DNA of 64,000 nucleotides from an uncultured Cellvibrio sp. (lineage in GTDB: Bacteria; Pseudomonadota; Gammaproteobacteria; Pseudomonadales; Cellvibrionaceae): the NCBI GenBank assembly GCA_946481095.1, contig CAMLML010000001.1:46180-110179 (forward strand). Direction: 5' to 3'. Below, one piece after another: positions 54,381-63,347 of the stretch (the first letter of the stretch is position 1; the number at the start of each line of letters is the position of its first letter). The notes below the pieces were generated by a model that was not told the origin of the DNA, made no database searches, and saw nothing but the letters and a program-made list of their open reading frames with translations. Made by a program: the position numbers and the translations under genes.

Positions 54381-54932
54381 TTACAGGTAGGAGATATTCC
54401 TTCCTCCCATTTTTTCTGCAACTCCGTGTATTTTAAGAGCCACAAAAAAATCTTTGGGTTTATGTATGCCAAGAAGTTTATATTTTGTTTCCATGTATTC
54501 ATCGCTTAAGTAACAAAAAATTTCTGCTCGTACATAATCCACGCAGTTATTGTGGGAATTGTCCCCTTGGATTGTGTCAAAAAGTTGGTAGTTGGCACGA
54601 ATAGGTTTGTTGAGATCGGATTCAGAAAGTGGTTTGTTCGGAATATCAAAAATCAACGAGTTTCGGGGATTTCCATAACGTTTGATATCATCATTAAAAG
54701 ATGACAGTTTTCCTTGATATTGGATCACCGGGAGAACAAGGCCAGGTTTTATCCCGGGAACATTTGTACGGGATGCGGGTTTGTTATTTTTATCCATTAT
54801 GCGTTTACCAGGTTTGGTTTTATCTGGCTCAAATGAAACATGGGGACGCGTTCCAATTTGGATTGCTATATGACCCACATCAGATTCCCATAGATAAATT
54901 TTCACTTTTAAAGATTTTATGATTAAGCTCAT
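54381..54932 (-). CDS. Putative permuted papain-like (NlpC/P60-type) hydrolase
   Basis: A 183-residue protein without a signal peptide. Near the N-terminus [15 protein letters not shown] carries His21, then VSFEPD, and near residue 130 [12 protein letters not shown] carries Cys130. The order His before Cys fits a circularly permuted NlpC/P60 or LRAT-like papain fold, which includes amidases and several secreted antibacterial effectors. It lies between thiE and hemL, genes that are adjacent in Pseudomonas, so it is probably an insertion. No immunity-like gene is next to it. Function is inferred only from the motif; it could also be a cytoplasmic enzyme. Confidence 0.65.
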   Translation of the reverse strand: MSLIIKSLKVKIYLWESDVGHIAIQIGTRPHVSFEPDKTKPGKRIMDKNNKPASRTNVPGIKPGLVLPVIQYQGKLSSFNDDIKRYGNPRNSLIFDIPNKPLSESDLNKPIRANYQLFDTIQGDNSHNNCVDYVRAEIFCYLSDEYMETKYKLLGIHKPKDFFVALKIHGVAEKMGGRNISYL

Positions 54933-54997
54933 AGAGGTGTTTCCTTGAAGGGTTTTCTTTTGAATTGTATTTTATTCAAATAGCGATTGCAGTGTTG

Positions 54998-55603
54998 TTA
55001 CTTAAAATTAAGAAATAATTCAGTATTTTGCGTGATTTCGCTTGAAGAAAACAACGCATGACACACTGCCAAAATATCTGCGCCAGCATTCTGTACAGAC
55101 TTGGCATTCTCCGGTGTAATTCCTCCAATGGCCACGATTTTTATTGATGGAAATTGTTGTCTGGCTTGTTGTAACAAATTGAGGTCTGCTACGTGCGCAT
55201 CCGGTTTTGTATTGGACGAAAAAAAACGCCCGAAGGCAATATAACTGGCACCGTCGTCAATGGCTTTTTTTGCCAGTTCCAATGAGTTGTGGCAGGTGAC
55301 ACCGATGATGGCATCTTTGCCGAGCAGCTTGCGTGCTGTCTGTACATCACCATCTGTTTGCCCCAGATGGACGCCATGAGCACCGATTTTTTTTGCCAGT
55401 GCAGCATCATCATTAATGATTAATGACGCGTTATATGATTGACAAATTTTCAGCAAACGGGCGGATTCATCAAAACGCTTTTTTTCATCCTGTGATTTAT
55501 CGCGATACTGTACCCAGCGACAACCGGCTTTCAAGGTTGATTCGACACCGGAAAATAATTTTTCGCCGGGTAATAAAATGGAGTCAGTAATGGCGTACAA
55601 CAT
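54998..55603 (-). CDS. thiE: Thiamine-phosphate synthase ThiE
   Basis: A 201-residue TIM-barrel enzyme with VQYRDKS, LIINDDAALAKKIGAHGVHLGQTD (as IINDDAALA and GVHLGQTD), IGVTCHN, YIAFGRFFSS and VAIGGITPENA, the phosphate-binding loops of the family. It joins the pyrimidine and thiazole halves of thiamine. It overlaps nothing but lies two bases from hemJ, which precedes it on the same strand. The tail (LFSSSEITQNTELFLNFK) is short but complete. Confidence 0.94.
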   Translation of the reverse strand: MLYAITDSILLPGEKLFSGVESTLKAGCRWVQYRDKSQDEKKRFDESARLLKICQSYNASLIINDDAALAKKIGAHGVHLGQTDGDVQTARKLLGKDAIIGVTCHNSLELAKKAIDDGASYIAFGRFFSSNTKPDAHVADLNLLQQARQQFPSIKIVAIGGITPENAKSVQNAGADILAVCHALFSSSEITQNTELFLNFK

Positions 55604-55605
55604 AA

Positions 55606-56031
55606 TTAAAAAGGTTTTACCACAACTAAAATCACTATACCAAATAACATCAGTACTGGGATTTCATTGAAAACTCGAAAAAACTTATGCGACTTGTTAC
55701 AGCGATCATCGCGCAATTGTTTGAAGTAGGCGATACAGGCATGGTGATAAATGGTGAGTAAAACTACCAGTGACAATTTACACCAGTACCAGATCTGTGT
55801 GGAATAATAATCCCAGTTAAGATAACTCATCCAGACACCAAAAATATAAGCAGCAATCATGGAAGGGTTGCCAATCACACGTAATAATTTTGCTTCCATG
55901 ATTTTGAATCTATCGCGACTGATCTGGTCTTCGCTCATGCTGTGATATACAAACAAGCGTGGCAAGTAAAAAATGGCTGCCATCCAGGTGATCACAGCAA
56001 TAATATGCAGGGCTTTGATCCACAAAAACAT
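55606..56031 (-). CDS. hemJ: HemJ-type protoporphyrinogen oxidase (UPF0093/CopD-like membrane protein)
   Basis: The 141-residue protein has four helices. Landmarks are ALHIIAVITWMAAIFYLPRLFVYH, with His9 and the downstream His, YWCKLSLVVLL, and RVFNEIPVLMLFGIVILVVVKPF (in parts RVFNEIPVLMLFG and IVVVKPF-like tail). HemJ oxidises protoporphyrinogen IX to protoporphyrin IX at the membrane. It is two bases from thiE and three bases from the ClC gene on the same strand. Confidence 0.88.
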   Translation of the reverse strand: MFLWIKALHIIAVITWMAAIFYLPRLFVYHSMSEDQISRDRFKIMEAKLLRVIGNPSMIAAYIFGVWMSYLNWDYYSTQIWYWCKLSLVVLLTIYHHACIAYFKQLRDDRCNKSHKFFRVFNEIPVLMLFGIVILVVVKPF

Positions 56032-56034
56032 GAT

Positions 56035-57774
56035 TTAAATCCTGTAGTAATTGTCTATTTTATTGCGACTGATAATCCCGAGCGGTTGGTGATTGTCTGT
56101 CAGTGATTCAACCCAGAGGGCATCTACCTGATGGTGATTCATTAATTGTAATGCTTCATACAAATTGGCATCGGCTGAAATGCGGACAAGATCATAACGT
56201 CGCGCCGGTATTTCATGCAGATTGATATTTTCTTCATGCGATATGTTTTGTAAATAAAGATGCAGGTCAGCAGGGTGCAATAATTGATTGACATCGCGCA
56301 ATAAAATCCAATGTGGATGATGATTCAATAATTGATTGGCAGTTTCCAGTGTTAATTCATTTGGTGCTTCAACCAGATGTCTGTCCATCAATCCACGAAC
56401 CCCTGTATGTGATAACAATTGTTCGGTAATTTCGGGGCTGCGAAATTTTCCCTGAATTCGCAACACATGTTGAAACAAACCATCGCAACGGAATAACCAG
56501 CGTGTTGTTAAACAAGCCGCAATCACTACCAGCATGCTGGGAAAAATAATATTCGGGTTATAGGTGAGCTCAAGAATTGCCATCATTGCAGCAAGTGGTG
56601 CATTCAGCGTTGCACCCATCATGGCGCCCATACCCAAAATCACGTAAAAGCCTATGGCACTGGCAGAGTCCGGGATCAATATTTGTGCTGTTATGCCTAC
56701 AGCACCACCCACGCAAGCACCGATAAAAAGTAATGGGCCTACAACACCGCCTGGCATCCCAACACCGAGGCTGACAGACGTTGTGAGGAGTTTGACCAGT
56801 GCGATGATTAACAGGAGTGAAAGCCCGATTTCACCGGTCATTGCACTGCTGATGGTGTCGTATCCAACACCCATAATTTGCGGGATAAAAATGGCACAGC
56901 AGGCGGTGAGTAGCCCTGCCAGCGTAAACCGTAACGCAATTGCGCGATTCAATGCCCAGTGACAACTCATGCTATGCAGGCGTATGTAGGCAGCTGCGAA
57001 TACAGCAACGACTAATCCAACCAGCACCATCATCGGTAATTCCTGTAAATCCCCCATTACCGATTGGGCGTTGATAAAGGCAATTTCCGTCCCGAATGCC
57101 ATGCGGGTCATAGTGGCACCTGCCACCGCTGCCAGAGTTACCGGGATGAAGCCGGTAATGCTGTAGCGCATGACGACAACCTCCATCGCAAAAATGACAC
57201 CGGCCATAGGCGTGTTGAAACAGGCCGCAATTGCAGCCGCGACACCACAACCGGCAAGCGGGCGCAGGCTGTTAGTGGGTAGCTTCAGCCATTGTCCTAG
57301 CAGACTGCCACTGCCTGCACCCAGATGGACTGCCGGGCCTTCGCGCCCTACGGATTGCCCGCTAAGCAAACACAAAGCACCGCCAAAAAATTGCGTGACA
57401 AAATTTCCCAAAGGCATACGCCCCTGATGGTTTTGCAGTCTGTCCATTACATGGCCGATACCAGCCGCATGATGGCGTTTATCCACCCTTTGCAGAATTA
57501 ATCCAAGCAACACTGCGCCTGAAAAAGGCAAGACAAAATGTAACCATGAACTCACAGCTTCAAAGTTTTCAAAATCCCCTGGCAGGAAATAACCCAGGGG
57601 CAGTTCAACTGCCCAGCGGAACAGGACGATTACACCGCCCGCCAATACCCCTGTGATCAACCCCAACAAGGTTAACAAGGGGAGAGAATCAATCGAGGCC
57701 ATCTGGTCGCGAATAAATTCAGTGTGGCGATTCAGTCGGGTGCTGATGCTTTTGGGTGAGGGCTCAGAAGACAC
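56035..57774 (-). CDS. ClC-type chloride channel/antiporter with CBS domain
   Basis: The 579-residue protein has about 18 membrane-spanning or reentrant segments and ClC motifs: AAGIGHVMD (in the position of GSGIP, here changed), SVGREGPAVHLG (gating Glu), FAMEVVVMRYSI and GMPGGVVGPLL. The C-terminal 150 residues form CBS-like repeats (ALQLMNHHQVDALWVESLTD). The first motif lacks the usual SGIP serine, so the ion selectivity is not assured to be chloride. It begins the thiE-hemJ transcription unit. The 157-base gap before argC faces it. Confidence 0.88.
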   Translation of the reverse strand: MSSEPSPKSISTRLNRHTEFIRDQMASIDSLPLLTLLGLITGVLAGGVIVLFRWAVELPLGYFLPGDFENFEAVSSWLHFVLPFSGAVLLGLILQRVDKRHHAAGIGHVMDRLQNHQGRMPLGNFVTQFFGGALCLLSGQSVGREGPAVHLGAGSGSLLGQWLKLPTNSLRPLAGCGVAAAIAACFNTPMAGVIFAMEVVVMRYSITGFIPVTLAAVAGATMTRMAFGTEIAFINAQSVMGDLQELPMMVLVGLVVAVFAAAYIRLHSMSCHWALNRAIALRFTLAGLLTACCAIFIPQIMGVGYDTISSAMTGEIGLSLLLIIALVKLLTTSVSLGVGMPGGVVGPLLFIGACVGGAVGITAQILIPDSASAIGFYVILGMGAMMGATLNAPLAAMMAILELTYNPNIIFPSMLVVIAACLTTRWLFRCDGLFQHVLRIQGKFRSPEITEQLLSHTGVRGLMDRHLVEAPNELTLETANQLLNHHPHWILLRDVNQLLHPADLHLYLQNISHEENINLHEIPARRYDLVRISADANLYEALQLMNHHQVDALWVESLTDNHQPLGIISRNKIDNYYRI

Positions 57775-57931
57775 TCGGGATTACCTGTTTTTATCGGCTG
57801 CAGGAAAGAGGCAGCTTTTACTTTCGATTTATGGTTAAGGCTTTTATGATAGCTCTCTTTCGTTGACTCAGGCGCTTACCATACCCAGAGTCTATCCTTG
57901 AAGCAAACTTGAATATTGATGGAGGTTTGGT

Positions 57932-58978
57932 GTGATCAAAGCAGGTATCGTTGGTGCGACAGGTTACACAGGCGTGGAATTGTTACGTTTGTTGGCTAAT
58001 CATCCCCATGTTGACGTGAGTGTGATTACTTCACGCGCAGAAGCCGGAATAAAAGTCGCTGATATTTACCCCAACCTGCGCGGTCATATTGATCTGGCGT
58101 TTGTTGAGCCGGATGTTGATCAATTATCCAAATTGGATGTAGTTTTTTTCGCCACCCCTCATGGAGTGGCACAAAGCATGATGCCGGCTTTGATGAAAAC
58201 CAATACCCGTATTATCGATCTTTCGGCGGATTTCAGAATTCGCGATGTGCCTTTATGGGAGAAGTGGTATCACCAGCCGCACGCAGCACCGGATTTGGTT
58301 GAACAGGCAGTTTATGGATTGCCGGAAGTGAATCGTGCGGCCATTAAAAATGCAAAATTAATTGCATGTCCCGGTTGTTATCCCACTGCAACCCAATTGG
58401 GTTTTATTCCTTTGCTGGAAAATAATCTGGTGGACCCTGCACGGTTGATTGCCAATGCTGCCAGCGGAGCCAGCGGTGCTGGCCGTCAGGCAAAAATTGA
58501 TAATTTATTGATGGAAATCAGCGATAGTTTTAAAGCTTATGGTGTTGCCGGGCACAGGCATTTACCGGAAATTGAACAGGGTTTACGCGATGTACAACCT
58601 AAAGGTGTGGCGCCGGTTAATTTAACGTTTGTCCCGCATTTGTTGCCAATTATTCGTGGAATACACGCCACGCTGTATGCCAATTTGCTGGACGCAAATT
58701 CAGTTCCGGATTTGCAATCACTCTATGAAAAACGTTATGCCAACGAACCTTTTGTCGATGTGTTGCCCGCTGGGGAATTGCCGCAAACACGCAGTGTAAA
58801 AGGCTCGAATGTGTGCCGCATTTCGGTATTGCGTCCGCAATCGCGCGATACGGTTGTGGTATTGTCGGTCATCGATAATCTCACCAAAGGCGCATCGGGG
58901 CAGGCAGTACAAAATATGAATATTATGTTTGGGTTTGATGAAAAAGCCGGACTGGATATTGTTGCACTCTTGCCATAG
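57932..58978 (+). CDS. argC: N-acetyl-gamma-glutamyl-phosphate reductase ArgC
   Basis: The 348-residue enzyme begins [20 protein letters not shown] (NAD(P)-binding GxxGxxG) and has IDLSADFRI, the catalytic Cys in ACPGCYPTA, and [13 protein letters not shown]. It reduces acetylglutamyl phosphate in arginine synthesis. The start is GTG 57932 with GGAGG just upstream. It heads a conserved gene series (argC, DUF6776, bactofilin, erpA, anmK on the other strand, M23 peptidase, tyrS). Confidence 0.95.
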   Translation: MIKAGIVGATGYTGVELLRLLANHPHVDVSVITSRAEAGIKVADIYPNLRGHIDLAFVEPDVDQLSKLDVVFFATPHGVAQSMMPALMKTNTRIIDLSADFRIRDVPLWEKWYHQPHAAPDLVEQAVYGLPEVNRAAIKNAKLIACPGCYPTATQLGFIPLLENNLVDPARLIANAASGASGAGRQAKIDNLLMEISDSFKAYGVAGHRHLPEIEQGLRDVQPKGVAPVNLTFVPHLLPIIRGIHATLYANLLDANSVPDLQSLYEKRYANEPFVDVLPAGELPQTRSVKGSNVCRISVLRPQSRDTVVVLSVIDNLTKGASGQAVQNMNIMFGFDEKAGLDIVALLP

Positions 58979-59038
58979 ATGGCCTCATGCAATAGATCTT
59001 AAAAAATTGAAGAAACATAACAAGACAGGGTTATAACA

Positions 59039-59812
59039 ATGCAAAACGTCAAACCTACAACCGTACATCGCATGAAAGTGGTTCCCCATCGCCCGATTAA
59101 AACCATGATAAACAGGGCGATGATTCTATTGTTAGTCCTCGCAATCGTATTGGCAGTTCGTCAATACACAATTTTTGATGAGAGAAAAACCTTGTTGTCA
59201 CCAGAGCAAGCCAGTGAGTTGCGTGCAGAAATGGAAGGCTTGAGAACAGCAAATCAAGCATATCAGGAACAGCTGACACATTTTCAGGTGACAGCAGATG
59301 TGGATCATCAGGCGACAGAATCTGTGCGCAAACAAGTGTTGCAACAACAAGAGAAAATCGGTGAGCTTGAACGGAGTATTGCTGTGTACCGCATGATGTT
59401 GGCGCGCGATTACCGAAATCCAAAAGGTATTAATATTGGCGCATTTTCCGTTGTGTCGGGTGAACAAGAAAATTTATTTCATCTAAAATTAGCCATACAA
59501 AAATTGTCAGAAGGAGAGGATGATTTTGAAGGCGAATTACGTTGGTTAATTGTTGGACGTGAAGCAGGTAAAGAGAAAAAATATCCTTTACATCAGTTAG
59601 CTGTAATCAAGGAGAATGAGTCTGCGCTCACAGAAATTATTCCATTGAGCTTTAAAATTTTCCAAAATATTGAGGTAGATGTCATGCTCCCTCAAGGATT
59701 TGCTCCAAACCGTATCGAACTGCAAGTGACATCACCCAAACGCGATGCCACACGTGTCGATGGCCAAGTGGAATGGCCCAAAGCTCCACCTACATCAACT
59801 TCCAACACATAG
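59039..59812 (+). CDS. DUF6776 membrane-anchored coiled-coil protein
   Basis: A 257-residue protein with a basic N-terminus, one membrane helix (AMILLLVLAIVLAVRQYTIF), a coiled coil (residues about 55-115, SELRAEMEGLRTANQAYQEQL in part) and a C-terminal globular domain (LKLAIQKLSEGE, LRWLIVGREAGKE, EVDVMLPQGFAPNRI). This layout and its place before a bactofilin gene match DUF6776. The role is unknown, and partnership with the bactofilin is inferred. It ends eight bases before that gene. Confidence 0.82.
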   Translation: MQNVKPTTVHRMKVVPHRPIKTMINRAMILLLVLAIVLAVRQYTIFDERKTLLSPEQASELRAEMEGLRTANQAYQEQLTHFQVTADVDHQATESVRKQVLQQQEKIGELERSIAVYRMMLARDYRNPKGINIGAFSVVSGEQENLFHLKLAIQKLSEGEDDFEGELRWLIVGREAGKEKKYPLHQLAVIKENESALTEIIPLSFKIFQNIEVDVMLPQGFAPNRIELQVTSPKRDATRVDGQVEWPKAPPTSTSNT

Positions 59813-59820
59813 GCAAAAAA

Positions 59821-60219
59821 ATGGCATTTTCAAATACTCACACCCTGATTTCCCGCACAACTCATATCAAAGGCGATGTGTCCTTTTCCGGTGAATTGCA
59901 GTTGGAGGGAAAGGTGATTGGTAATCTTTTTGCTGATGGTGAAAAAGATGCCCGTCTGGTGATTGCGGATACAGGTGTGGTAGAGGGCGATATTCGTGTT
60001 CCGGTAGTGATAGTGAACGGCACGGTAACCGGGAATGTCTATTCCAGCAAGCAACTGGAAATGGCCGCTAAGGGAGTAGTCAAAGGTTCGGTTCATTATC
60101 ATTCTATCCAGATGGTAAAAGGTGCGCAGGTGAACGGCAGCATGGTTAGCACCCAGACAGATACCAAATCAGTTGATCTTGGCAATAAGAAAAAGCTCGC
60201 TGAGCCGGTTCCTGGCTGA
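59821..60219 (+). CDS. Bactofilin (polymer-forming cytoskeletal protein)
   Basis: From ATG 59821 the protein has 132 residues. It opens SRTTHIKGDVSFSGELQLEGKVIGNL (in part THIKGDVSFSGELQLEGK) followed by right-handed beta-helical repeats with V, I and G at regular spacing: ARLVIADTGVVEGDI, VVIVNGTVTGNV, LEMAAKGVVKGSV and MVKGAQVNGSM. Bactofilins polymerise into non-nucleotide filaments and often localise cell-wall enzymes. The M23 endopeptidase two genes downstream is a possible client. The tail (STQTDTKSVDLGNKKK) is disordered. Confidence 0.92.
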   Translation: MAFSNTHTLISRTTHIKGDVSFSGELQLEGKVIGNLFADGEKDARLVIADTGVVEGDIRVPVVIVNGTVTGNVYSSKQLEMAAKGVVKGSVHYHSIQMVKGAQVNGSMVSTQTDTKSVDLGNKKKLAEPVPG

Positions 60220-60227
60220 TTTAATAG

Positions 60228-60257
60228 TTGACTGTTTTACTCAGGCTTGAAGATAAT
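60228..60257 (+). promoter_or_regulatory. Sigma-70 promoter of erpA
   Basis: TTGACT (60228-60233), an 18-base spacer and GATAAT (60252-60257). Transcription would begin near 60264, leaving a leader of about 25 bases. The -10 lies inside a hairpin (CTTGAAGA 60246-60253 with TCTTCAAG 60260-60267) that could be an operator or weak terminator of the bactofilin gene. Confidence 0.6.
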
Positions 60258-60289
60258 CCTCTTCAAGTCATTCGTTTTACGGAGTTGTC

Positions 60290-60646
60290 ATGGTTGGTGG
60301 TGCTGAAGTTTATATTCCTCAGGTTATGCAGGTCACCGATTCTGCTGTGGCTAAAGTTCGCAGTTTAATTGAGGAAGAAGATAACCCGGATTTAAAATTG
60401 CGAGTCTATGTCACCGGTGGTGGTTGTTCCGGGTTCCAATATGGTTTTACCTTCGATGAAGCACTGGCTGAAGATGATTCGGTTGTTGAAAAAGACGGGA
60501 TTAAAGTTGTTGTCGATGCAATGAGTTATCCCTACCTGGTTGGTGCCCGGGTTGATTACGAAGAAGGCTTACAGGGTTCGAAATTTGTGGTTCAAAATCC
60601 GAATGCATCCAGCACCTGTGGTTGTGGGTCTTCGTTCTCGATTTAA
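60290..60646 (+). CDS. erpA: Iron-sulfur cluster insertion protein ErpA
   Basis: This 118-residue A-type carrier has the three ligand Cys: one in [12 protein letters not shown] and two in STCGCGSSF. It begins [19 protein letters not shown] (N-terminal region before the conserved VTDSA). It donates iron-sulfur clusters to apoproteins. ATG 60290 has ACGGAG upstream. Its last four bases overlap the end of the convergent anmK gene. Confidence 0.95.
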   Translation: MVGGAEVYIPQVMQVTDSAVAKVRSLIEEEDNPDLKLRVYVTGGGCSGFQYGFTFDEALAEDDSVVEKDGIKVVVDAMSYPYLVGARVDYEEGLQGSKFVVQNPNASSTCGCGSSFSI

Positions 60647-61767
60647 CCTCCGAAATAAATTGCCCCTAAAACACTCGTGCTTTTAGCTCCTGTGACTGTA
60701 CAAATGTTCCCGGTTTTATTGTGCATACGTTGGTAGGCTAGCCAGGCAAATGCCATGGCTTCTATCCATCGTGGATTTATATCTAATGCGGCTGTTGAGC
60801 TGACTGGATGGGGTGATAATAAACTTTGCAAACGTTGTATCAGCAATTGATTGAATGCGCCGCCACCGCAAATAAAAATTTCTTTTTGATCTGCGCTTAA
60901 TTGTTGAATGGAATCTGCAATACTTTTGGCTGTAAGTTCGACGAGTGTGCGCTGTACATCAACCGGCGAAATAAATCCTTCAATCTTTTCCAAATGGTCG
61001 CGCAGCCAACTCAAATTAAACATTTCCCTGCCGGTGCTTTTTGGGTGAGTTCGCTGAAAAAAATCCTCTGCCAATAATAAATTTAATAGAGTTTGATTCA
61101 ATTTTCCTTGCGCGGCCCAATCGCCATTTGAATCAAAACGTTGTTGCAAATGTTGCTGAATCCATTCATCCAATAACACATTACCTGGCCCTGTATCGAA
61201 ACCGATTACTGATTGCTGCTGCGATGTTGGTAGCCAGGTAATATTCGCCATGCCGCCAATATTCACTATAGCCCGATCAATTTTATTGCTGGAAAAAATT
61301 GCTTGATGAAATGCCGGGACCAGCGGTGCTCCTTGTCCACCTGCCGCCATATCCCTTCGACGAAAGTCGGCGACTGTGGTGATACCTGTATGGGCAGCGA
61401 TAATATTGGGGTCGCCAATTTGCAAGGTAAACGGGTATTTCCCGCAAGGTCTGTGCCTTACAGTTTGACCGTGGCTGCCTATAGCAGCTATCTGCTGAGC
61501 GGGTATTCGGGTTTTATCCAAAAGCTCCAGTACGGCTTCAGCAAAAGCATTTCCCAGTCTTTGATCCAGCTCTCCTAATTGGTCAATTGAGGCGTTTTGA
61601 GATGGGTCGGCGAGACGATGAATTTCTTTTTGCAGTTCGCTGGAAATGGGTTTGGAGTGGCTGGATAAAAGACTGATTCGGGGGTGAGTGTTAATCAACG
61701 TCAGGTCAATTGCATCAGCACTGGTACCTGACATTATGCCGATATAGTAAGTGGATTCAGGGTTCAT
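60643..61767 (-). CDS. anmK: Anhydro-N-acetylmuramic acid kinase AnmK
   Basis: A 374-residue sugar kinase with [13 protein letters not shown] at the N-terminus, [24 protein letters not shown] in part ([19 protein letters not shown]), [21 protein letters not shown] and FICGGGAFN. It recycles 1,6-anhydroMurNAc released from the cell wall. The Ala in ADAID replaces the usual Gly of the first motif, a mild change. The stop overlaps erpA by four bases and the start is two bases from the M23 peptidase gene that precedes it on the minus strand. Confidence 0.95.
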   Translation of the reverse strand: MNPESTYYIGIMSGTSADAIDLTLINTHPRISLLSSHSKPISSELQKEIHRLADPSQNASIDQLGELDQRLGNAFAEAVLELLDKTRIPAQQIAAIGSHGQTVRHRPCGKYPFTLQIGDPNIIAAHTGITTVADFRRRDMAAGGQGAPLVPAFHQAIFSSNKIDRAIVNIGGMANITWLPTSQQQSVIGFDTGPGNVLLDEWIQQHLQQRFDSNGDWAAQGKLNQTLLNLLLAEDFFQRTHPKSTGREMFNLSWLRDHLEKIEGFISPVDVQRTLVELTAKSIADSIQQLSADQKEIFICGGGAFNQLLIQRLQSLLSPHPVSSTAALDINPRWIEAMAFAWLAYQRMHNKTGNICTVTGAKSTSVLGAIYFGG

Positions 61768-61768
61768 A

Positions 61769-63157
61769 TTAGTGAACTGGTGATTGGGTTTCCGTCATGG
61801 CCAGTTGTGACGCGCCCAGCTGGTTCAGCTTTGCCAAAAGAGGTCCGGTGGTTGCTGTGAACAGAGCCATTTCACTTTGTGCAATACCTGTTGATTTGGG
61901 TAGCGGCACGGTCACCGGATTTCTGACCTGGCCATTCATATGAAATTCGTAATGCAAATGAGGTCCTGAAGCCAAGCCGGTTGATCCTACATAACCTATC
62001 ACATCCCCTTGACTGACCTTGCTGCCAACCCTCATTCCTTTTGCGAAACCATTCATGTGCCCATAAAGTGTTTGGATACCTTGACCATGCTGCACCACAA
62101 TACAATTTCCATATCCGCCTTTTCTGCCTGCAAAAGAAATTTTTCCATTACCGGTTGCACGAATAGGAGTTCCGCGAGCGGCAGCATAATCAGTTCCTTT
62201 GTGCGCACGAATAATATGTAGAACGGGATGTTTTCGGCTCAAACTAAAGTGTGAGCTGATGCGGGCAAACTCAATGGGGGAACGCAAAAAGGCTTTATGC
62301 ATCCCTTTTCCATCGGGACTGTAGTAATTGGTATTGCCTTCTTTGTCGGTGTAACGAACTGCTTTGTATGTTTTCCCTGCGTTGGTGAATTCGGCAGCCA
62401 GAATCTTCCCGGTGCCAATCATTTTGTCTTCAAGATACAACTCTTCATACATAACTTTGAATGAATCGCCTTTTTGGATATCAAGAGCAAAATCTATATC
62501 CCAGCCAAAAATATTGGCGAGATCCATGGTTAAACTATTGGGAATTCCAGCTCTTTTCCCTGCCATAAACAACGAGCTGGTGATTGAGGCCTGGTGGAAA
62601 GTGAGTTTTGAGTCGGGCTTTAAACTCAGCTTCTCGGTCAAAAAGGTTTTCCCTTCCGTGCGGGTAAAACTGAGGTTGTCCAGCTGATTGATGGAATATT
62701 TGAGGCCTTGTAATTTTCCTTCCTCAACTAGAAAAGACAGTGTTTGTCCTGGGCGAATTCGTCGTAAATCTTTGGCTTCAGGTGCATTGCTGGTCAATTC
62801 GTAAATATCTTTATCATTAAGACCTGCACGGCGAAACAGGATCGACAGGTTGTCACCAGTCTGGATTTGATATTCTTTCCATTGTGGGCCTACCGGTAGT
62901 GCAGGTTCTGCTGTGTGGTGCTCGATGAATTGTGTTTCTACGTCTTGACGAATTTCGGGAAGTATCTGTGCTTGGGGAAAAATCTCGGTTTGTACGGGTA
63001 TCTCGATGGGTTTGGGAGTTGCCGTTTCATCCGGCATCAAAAAGGTTACGGACAATAGCAAAACAACCAGAACAGCCGAAGCAATCAAATGACGGCGAGG
63101 CATGGATGTTAGAACAAGCGCGCGCAAACTACTGTAAGGATGACCCTTCTTCGGCAT
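61769..63157 (-). CDS. mepM: M23 peptidoglycan DD-endopeptidase (MepM-like)
   Basis: The protein (462 residues from ATG 63157) has one membrane anchor (LIASAVLVVLLLSVTFLM), a LysM/OapA-like segment (WKEYQIQTGDNLSILFRRAGL in part) and an M23 domain with the zinc ligands in HKGTDYAA and HLHYEF, plus YGHMNG. It cuts crosslinks in peptidoglycan to let new material in. It is in an order with anmK downstream, so wall cleavage and recycling genes are co-transcribed. GTG 63169 is also open; neither start has a strong ribosome site. Confidence 0.9.
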   Translation of the reverse strand: MPKKGHPYSSLRALVLTSMPRRHLIASAVLVVLLLSVTFLMPDETATPKPIEIPVQTEIFPQAQILPEIRQDVETQFIEHHTAEPALPVGPQWKEYQIQTGDNLSILFRRAGLNDKDIYELTSNAPEAKDLRRIRPGQTLSFLVEEGKLQGLKYSINQLDNLSFTRTEGKTFLTEKLSLKPDSKLTFHQASITSSLFMAGKRAGIPNSLTMDLANIFGWDIDFALDIQKGDSFKVMYEELYLEDKMIGTGKILAAEFTNAGKTYKAVRYTDKEGNTNYYSPDGKGMHKAFLRSPIEFARISSHFSLSRKHPVLHIIRAHKGTDYAAARGTPIRATGNGKISFAGRKGGYGNCIVVQHGQGIQTLYGHMNGFAKGMRVGSKVSQGDVIGYVGSTGLASGPHLHYEFHMNGQVRNPVTVPLPKSTGIAQSEMALFTATTGPLLAKLNQLGASQLAMTETQSPVH

Positions 63158-63270
63158 TATTGACCACACAATAATTATTTATTGGTAAAAGATAAAAGGC
63201 ATTTATAGCAGAAAATCAACGAGTTAACAGCCCAAACTTAAACAAACTCTTAAGTTAACCCGGTTGCCGC

Positions 63271-63298
63271 TTGAAAACGATGGGTTTTGAGGTATCTT
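63271..63298 (+). promoter_or_regulatory. Candidate promoter of tyrS
   Basis: TTGAAA (63271-63276), a 16-base spacer and TATCTT (63293-63298). It precedes tyrS by about 50 bases. Confidence 0.4.
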
Positions 63299-63347
63299 TG
63301 CCGCCTTTTGTTCCCGACCGAAATAACTTTTTGCTTGAGGCAGGTTT

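Noticed and set aside
54959..54980. TTTGAAT/ATTCAAA inverted repeat downstream of thiE
   Set aside because: Short AT-rich arms without a T-run on the minus strand; expected by chance in such sequence.
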